Below the pieces are notes generated by a model. It was not told where the DNA came from. It worked only from the letters and a program-made list of their open reading frames with translations, and did no database searches. From the NCBI GenBank assembly GCA_900771955.1, contig CAAGPW010000164.1, positions 1-27,081 on the forward strand: a DNA stretch of 27,081 nucleotides, read 5' to 3'. The stretch is from Lachnospiraceae bacterium. Its GTDB lineage: Bacteria > Bacillota > Clostridia > Lachnospirales > Lachnospiraceae. Shown in pieces: positions 22,801 through 27,081 of this stretch; positions within the stretch are counted from its first letter, which is position 1; each line of letters opens with the position of its first letter. The position numbers and the translations under genes were made by a program.

Positions 22801-23772
22801 ATGAAAAAAGGAAACGTTAAAATCGCTGCCCTTCTGGCAGGAGTAAGTCTGGTACTGATGACCGGCTGCGGTAATAAAGCGCAGGAAGCGGCAGGCGTGG
22901 AGACGCGGACAGAAATCACAGCGGCAGCCGCCACCGAACAGGCAACGGCAGAAAGCATGCAGACAGAGACAGCGGATCCGGAAACACCGGACTATGCGTA
23001 TTGCCTGCATATTACGATAAATCCGGAATTTAGACTATATCTGGATGAACAGTCAAAGGTACTGGCGGTCGACTGCATGAATCAGGATGCGGAAGATTTA
23101 TTTTCCGAAACCGATCTCACGGGGACAGACTTGGAAGAGGCAATGCCCGTGATCATACAGCAGGCAGTGGCAAAAGACTATCTGACAGATGGCAAAAATA
23201 TTACGATAGATGTGGAGAAAAGTCAGGATGCCGAGCAGGCAGACAGAGTGGAACGGGTAATTGCAGCGGCAGTCACCGCGGAATTAAAAGAACAAAGCGT
23301 GGATGCAACATTACAGCTGCAGGATGCCGGTACGCCGGTGGAAACATCGTCTGTTTCGGACAAGAACAATAGTACTGCCCCGAAAAATGGAAACATAGGG
23401 AACGGAGAGGCGACAAGTGTTTCACAGAAGACAAAATGTACCGCCTGTGACGGTACGGGAATCTGTCAGGAATGCCAGGGGGGAACAGCACCCTGTAAAC
23501 GCTGTGGCGGAACCCTGTGGGAGGCCTGTGGCACCTGTGGCGGCAGCGGCAGGCAGACCTGCCCGGGCTGTGGAGGAAGCGGTGTGGATGCCACGGATGG
23601 CTTAGCCTGCAGACATTGCGGTGGCTCCGGCGGTAGTACCTGCCAGCAGTGCGGCGGTACCGGCGGTAAGTCCTGCAGCATCTGTAATGGCAAGGGTGTA
23701 ATTTCCGATGACTGCATTTTATGCCATGGTGATAAAAAATGTACCGTATGCGGCGGCAGCGGAGAACTGTAG
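22801..23772 (+). CDS. Lipoprotein with RsgI-like domain and ten CxxC zinc-knuckle motifs
   Basis: This 323-aa protein appears to be anchored outside the membrane: MKKGNVK, a hydrophobic stretch and the lipobox LMTGC with C23. Residues 67-165 (LHITINPEFRLYLDEQSKVL, NQDAEDLF, TGTDLEEAMPVIIQQAV) resemble the middle domain of RsgI-type anti-sigma factors. After a Ser/Asn-rich linker, residues 213-323 hold ten CxxC motifs, many as CxxCxGxG (CTACDGTG, CGTCGGSG, CPGCGGSG, CQQCGGTG, CSICNGKG, CTVCGGSG), like the zinc-binding central region of DnaJ, which has four. I choose ATG 22801, 8 bases after GGGAG; ATG 22795 is too close. No J domain is present. The function is unknown; a zinc-binding or folding-sensor role outside the cell is only a guess. 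Confidence 0.82.
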   Translation: MKKGNVKIAALLAGVSLVLMTGCGNKAQEAAGVETRTEITAAAATEQATAESMQTETADPETPDYAYCLHITINPEFRLYLDEQSKVLAVDCMNQDAEDLFSETDLTGTDLEEAMPVIIQQAVAKDYLTDGKNITIDVEKSQDAEQADRVERVIAAAVTAELKEQSVDATLQLQDAGTPVETSSVSDKNNSTAPKNGNIGNGEATSVSQKTKCTACDGTGICQECQGGTAPCKRCGGTLWEACGTCGGSGRQTCPGCGGSGVDATDGLACRHCGGSGGSTCQQCGGTGGKSCSICNGKGVISDDCILCHGDKKCTVCGGSGEL

Positions 23773-23794
23773 AAAATGAAAGAGGATAGGCAAC

Positions 23795-24376
23795 ATGACG
23801 GATAACATGGAATTTCGCAGGGCAAACCGGGAAGAGGCGGAGGAAATCCTGCAGCTATACCGGTCCCTGATCGGAACGGAATATTGTGTGTGGACGGAAA
23901 ATTATCCCACAGAGAGGGAAGTGGAATTCGACCTGTCCAGAAATGCATTGTTCTGCTTGCGCGAGATCACACCGGAATCTGACAGGAGGCAGCAGGAGCC
24001 ACAGGAGATGAGCCCGTCGGAAGCAGAGAAAGCTATGCCGCTGCCAGACAAGAAAGGGAAACTGATGGGAGTGATCTCCATAGATGATGATCCCGAGGTA
24101 AAAGCACTTCCCTGCTGGTCACCGGAACTGACTCCGGTAGCGGAACTGTCAAGGCTTGGGGTGTCCGTAGAATATCAGAACCGCGGCATTGCAAGAATCC
24201 TATTGCAGGAAGCTATGGCGGAACTGAAGGCACAGGGCTATAGAGCTGTACACATTTTAGTGGCAAAAGATAACGTAAAAGCTCTGCGTTCTTATGAAAA
24301 ATTGCATTTTACCACGGCAGGGGAATGTGATCTTTTCGGACATACCTACTGGTGCTATGAGAAGGAGTTGAAATAA
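23795..24376 (+). CDS. GNAT-family N-acetyltransferase
   Basis: GNAT enzymes move an acetyl group from acetyl-CoA to an amine. The 193-aa chain begins MEFRRANREEAEEILQLYR (strand 1 and helix 1) and has the acetyl-CoA-binding motif A in LSRLGVSVEYQNRGIARILL, the R/Q-x-x-G-x-G/A type. It ends with NVKALRSYEKLHFTTAGECD and YWCYEKEL, the usual last strands. Between them is a hydrophilic Gln/Glu/Pro insert at about 68-90. The acceptor is unknown. It starts 22 bases after the lipoprotein gene and stops 3 bases before the GTPase gene, suggesting one transcript. Confidence 0.9.
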   Translation: MTDNMEFRRANREEAEEILQLYRSLIGTEYCVWTENYPTEREVEFDLSRNALFCLREITPESDRRQQEPQEMSPSEAEKAMPLPDKKGKLMGVISIDDDPEVKALPCWSPELTPVAELSRLGVSVEYQNRGIARILLQEAMAELKAQGYRAVHILVAKDNVKALRSYEKLHFTTAGECDLFGHTYWCYEKELK

Positions 24377-24379
24377 TCT

Positions 24380-25339
24380 ATGGTAACGATCGATCTGATC
24401 ACGGGATTCCTGGGATCCGGGAAGACCACTTTTCTGAAAAAATATGCAGAGTACCTGATGGATCAGGGACTGCATATCGGGATTCTGGAAAATGATTTCG
24501 GCGCCATCAACGTAGATATGTTGATGCTCCATGAACTCAGAGGGGATCAGTGTGAACTGGAGATGATCGCCGGAGGGTGTGATGCGGAGAGCCACAGGAG
24601 ACGTTTTCGTACGAAGCTGATCTCCATGCGGATGTGCGGTTACGACAGAGTGCTGGTGGAACCGTCGGGCATCTATGATGTGGATGAATTTTTTGATGTA
24701 CTGCGGGAGGAACCGTTGGACCAATGGTATGAAATCGGCAATGTCATCGCCATACTGGATGCGAGACTGGAGAAAAATCTCTCACAGCAGGCGGACTATC
24801 TGCTGGCATCGGAGGCTGCCAATGCCGGAAAAGTGATCCTGAGCCATGCGGATGCAGCCACCAGGGAACAGCGTGGGGACACGGTGGCACATCTCAACCG
24901 GGCACTGGAACAGATCCGCTGCGACAGGAGAATCAACCCCAGGAAGGATATCTTACAGACAAATCTCACGGATCTGACAAAAGAAGATTTAGAGGAAGTA
25001 TCCAAATGCGGTTATCGTCTGGAAAGTTACCGCAAGATGGATTTAGAGAATGGGCAGAGCTTCGACTCTTTATTTTTTATGGAAGAGAAGATTACAGCGG
25101 AGCCTCTGGAACGGGCAGTGCCCAGACTGTTTGCCGACAAGTCCTGCGGAGAAGTATTCCGGATTAAGGGCTTTGTAAAAAACGGAGCAGGACAATGGAT
25201 GGAATTGAATGCTACACCGGACAGTCATACGATGCAGTCTGTCGCAGTGGGGCAGGAGGTGCTGATCGTCATCGGAGAGCATTTACAGGAAGATAAAATC
25301 AGAGAGATTCTGAAGGAGGAAGAGACATGTCAATCTTAA
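24380..25339 (+). CDS. COG0523/CobW-family P-loop GTPase without the metal motif
   Basis: G3E GTPases of this family insert or chaperone metals such as zinc, cobalt or nickel. The 319-aa protein has the P-loop GFLGSGKTT at 9-17, ENDFGAINVD in switch I and LVEPSGIYD in the Walker B/switch II region. The usual GCxCC metal-binding motif is replaced by GCDAE at 66-70, and the usual NKxD guanine motif reads SHAD. A CobW-C-like domain follows (VFRIKGFVKNGAGQWMELN). Loss of both motifs suggests changed metal or nucleotide use. AAGGAG lies 13 bases before the ATG, within the GNAT gene. Its end overlaps the DUF5058 gene by 13 bases. Confidence 0.88.
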   Translation: MVTIDLITGFLGSGKTTFLKKYAEYLMDQGLHIGILENDFGAINVDMLMLHELRGDQCELEMIAGGCDAESHRRRFRTKLISMRMCGYDRVLVEPSGIYDVDEFFDVLREEPLDQWYEIGNVIAILDARLEKNLSQQADYLLASEAANAGKVILSHADAATREQRGDTVAHLNRALEQIRCDRRINPRKDILQTNLTDLTKEDLEEVSKCGYRLESYRKMDLENGQSFDSLFFMEEKITAEPLERAVPRLFADKSCGEVFRIKGFVKNGAGQWMELNATPDSHTMQSVAVGQEVLIVIGEHLQEDKIREILKEEETCQS

Positions 25340-26073
25340 GTCAGTTAAACAGTGTACCGATGTACCTGATCTGTGGAGGGATCATTGCTTTTGTGGCGGT
25401 GGTCTGTGTGATTTTTCTGGTGAGGGCTTACCGTACCGGGCAGGCACTCGGTATGGATACCACGAAAATGAAGCGTACGATCATCTCCAGTGCGACCTTT
25501 TCCCTGTTGCCCAGTGTGGGGATTCTGCTGGGTGTCATCGCTCTGTCGGGAAGTTTGGGAACACCCTGGCCGTGGCTTCGACTGTCTGTGATCGGTGCCC
25601 TGCATTATGAGACCCAGGTGGCACAGGCAGCAGCGGAGCAGGCGGGAATGAGCACATTGTCTGCTGCGGAAATGACACCACAGGCATTTTCCACGATAGC
25701 ACTGCTCATGAGCATCTGTATTATCTGGGGCATGATATTATCTATTTTTCTAAATAAAAAATACACACAGAAGCTGACCTCAAATAAAAAATCCGGCAAG
25801 CCGGGCTTCGGAGATATGGCCATGACTGCCATGTTCATCGGACTGGTCAGCACCTACATCGGAAGATATCTCGGCGGTTTTGTATCGGAGAACGGATTGT
25901 TTACGTTTCACGGAGATTACATTCCGTTAGTGGTAATGGCGGTATCGGCACTGGTGATGGCAGGGTTTGTATACCTCATTGAGAAAAAAGGAAAAGCCTG
26001 GGTGGACAGTTTTTCTATTGCCGGAAGCATGATCATCGGTATGACGGCAGCGGTGCTGGTGGGATTGCTGTAA
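25327..26073 (+). CDS. DUF5058 family membrane protein
   Basis: This 248-aa integral membrane protein has about six hydrophobic segments (LICGGIIAFVAVVCVIFLV near the start, LLPSVGILLGVIAL, LLMSICIIWGMILSIFL, MTAMFIGLVSTYIG, VVMAVSALVMAGFVYLI, SMIIGMTAAVLVGLL). Family features are RAYRTGQALGMDTTKMKRTI and PWPWLRLSVIGALHYET. Its function is not known; the family is often next to another membrane protein and a peptidase/amidohydrolase, which suggests transport. It overlaps the GTPase gene by 13 bases and AAGGAGG precedes its ATG, so it is part of the same operon. Confidence 0.85.
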   Translation: MSILSQLNSVPMYLICGGIIAFVAVVCVIFLVRAYRTGQALGMDTTKMKRTIISSATFSLLPSVGILLGVIALSGSLGTPWPWLRLSVIGALHYETQVAQAAAEQAGMSTLSAAEMTPQAFSTIALLMSICIIWGMILSIFLNKKYTQKLTSNKKSGKPGFGDMAMTAMFIGLVSTYIGRYLGGFVSENGLFTFHGDYIPLVVMAVSALVMAGFVYLIEKKGKAWVDSFSIAGSMIIGMTAAVLVGLL

Positions 26074-26149
26074 AGGCTGACGTGACAACCTTAAAAATTG
26101 ATTCGCAATTCCTCCAACGGAAGGAATCGTCTGCGGAATGGAGATTAAT

Positions 26150-26944
26150 ATGAAAGAGGATAGCATGACAATAGATAATAAGGAACTTAATAATGGAGAA
26201 GCAACAAAGGAGCAGACCGGGCAGACTCCGGATACCTGGCAGGCCTACACGAAGAAAACACATGTCATCGGGCGGATTGTGAGCATCATTACGCTGGTGA
26301 TGTTAGTGGGAGCACCGTTTCTCATCGGTAAGCTTTTAGGTGCGTATCCGGATCTGGGGGCTGTTGGCAAGGGTTTCCTCTCTGTGGGAATCGTATGGCT
26401 GGTCAGTAGTATCGCGGAGTTTTTGATCTACACACCGATGCTGGGAGCCGGCGGCGGATACCTGGCATTTATCACAGGTAATCTGATCAATATGAAGATT
26501 CCCTGCGCGGTCAATGCGAGAGATATGGTAGGAGCGAAGACAGGAACCCCGGAAAACGAGATCATCTCCACGATTTCCATCGCCACATCTTCCCTGGTGA
26601 CGATCCTCGTCCTGGCACTGGGCGTGTTATTGATGGTGCCGTTGCAGCCCGTGCTACAGAGCGAAGTATTGCAGCCGGCGTTTGAAAATGTGGTTCCGGC
26701 GCTGTTCGGTGCCATGGCGTACAAATATTACCGGAAAAATATGAAGATCGCCGCACTGCCGCTGATTCTCATGAGTTTGTTGTTCATCCTGGTACCGTCC
26801 CTGATCGGATCTACCAGTTTTATGATCGTTCCTTCCGGCGCGATTGCCATCGGTGTGGCATATCTGCTGTTCCGTAGGAAAAATACGCAGAGTCCGGAAA
26901 AGACAAAAGCTGCCCCCAATCGTGCAAATACCGGGGCGGAATAG
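26150..26944 (+). CDS. Multi-pass membrane protein, partner of DUF5058
   Basis: About 264 residues with a hydrophilic, Asn/Glu/Thr-rich N-terminus and six or so membrane segments (IVSIITLVMLVGAPFLIG, FLSVGIVWLVSSIAEFLI, LVTILVLALGVLLMV, IAALPLILMSLLFILVP, IVPSGAIAIGVAYLLF). A central loop has YTPMLGAGGGYLAFITGN and NARDMVGAKTGTPENEI. The end is a charged tail. Starts at 26138, 26150 and 26165 are all in frame; 26150 has GGAG and 26165 GAGG upstream, so the first residues are uncertain. It follows DUF5058 by 76 bases. I do not recognise the family; a two-part transporter with DUF5058 is the simplest idea. Confidence 0.8.
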   Translation: MKEDSMTIDNKELNNGEATKEQTGQTPDTWQAYTKKTHVIGRIVSIITLVMLVGAPFLIGKLLGAYPDLGAVGKGFLSVGIVWLVSSIAEFLIYTPMLGAGGGYLAFITGNLINMKIPCAVNARDMVGAKTGTPENEIISTISIATSSLVTILVLALGVLLMVPLQPVLQSEVLQPAFENVVPALFGAMAYKYYRKNMKIAALPLILMSLLFILVPSLIGSTSFMIVPSGAIAIGVAYLLFRRKNTQSPEKTKAAPNRANTGAE

Positions 26945-27043
26945 TCAGAAGGCTATACGGACAGAACACAGATGAATAGAAAAAGGGCAAAACCTGCTGG
27001 ATTATGTAAGTCATAAAGAGAGATGCCCGGAAAAGAGGAAAAT

Positions 27044-27081
27044 ATGAAATACGTAGGTTTCGTTTTACTTGCAGTGGTTGC
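27044..27081 (+). CDS. Start of a further gene, cut by the window end
   Basis: ATG with GAGG 6 bases upstream opens MKYVGFVLLAVVA, a hydrophobic beginning like a signal peptide or first membrane helix. Only 12 full codons are visible, so no product can be named. Confidence 0.55.
   Translation, partial: MKYVGFVLLAVV

Noticed and set aside
26074..26149. Hairpin between DUF5058 and the following membrane gene as a terminator
   Set aside because: ATTCCT and AGGAAT can pair, but the stem is short and no T run follows; the genes are more likely co-transcribed.

Overview
The window looks like a chromosome segment of a Gram-positive anaerobe of the Clostridia, most likely a Lachnospiraceae-type gut bacterium. 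The evidence is AGGAGG-type ribosome sites, an EF-Tu of Firmicutes type, a TnpV/MobV-type mobile element, an ECF sigma/DUF4179 pair, DUF5058, and an FMN/FAD/Fe-S enoate-reductase-like enzyme. The assignment comes from recognising families, not from a database search.

Region 1 (1-11424) is the 3' part of tuf (EF-Tu) followed by an integrated element of about 10.5 kb. A 20-bp exact direct repeat (885-904 and 11371-11390) lies inside the tuf coding end, and an orphan copy of the last 17 tuf codons sits at 11371-11424. This is the signature of site-specific insertion into the 3' end of tuf, with the element restoring the end of the gene. The element is decayed at its left end. A group II intron (997-4517) has its catalytic domain V split by an IS1182-family insertion (2879-4467, with 4-bp target duplication). 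The intron's 3' flank runs into a MobV relaxase that has lost its N-terminus and carries a frameshift, followed by a frameshifted tnpV. No integrase remains. The right half is AT-rich and intact: an Xre-type regulator, an 860-aa protein joining an HsdR-N-like domain, an HsdM-type adenine methylase and an HsdS-like recognition domain, and a 613-aa OLD-family ATPase/TOPRIM nuclease. I read this trio as a candidate restriction/phage-defence system and the best lead in the window.

Region 2 (11425-12950) holds the native tuf terminator, a degenerate 53-bp tandem repeat array of nine units (11638-12113), and a gene for a PD-(D/E)XK-like protein whose natural start codon appears to be ATA.

Region 3 (13027-20190) is more GC-rich and chromosome-like. 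It contains a CapA-family lipoprotein, an operon of an OYE/2-enoate-reductase-like enzyme with both subunits of aconitase X, and an ECF sigma factor with its DUF4179 anti-sigma partner. Strong hairpin terminators separate these units.

Region 4 (20196-27081) contains a convergent YqeY gene, an HD-domain phosphohydrolase, a 265-bp imperfect palindrome (21511-21775), an AlkD-like DNA glycosylase, and an unusual lipoprotein joining an RsgI-like domain to ten CxxC zinc-knuckle motifs. It ends with a tightly spaced set: a GNAT acetyltransferase, a COG0523 GTPase lacking its metal motif, a DUF5058 membrane protein, a second membrane protein, and the start of another gene.
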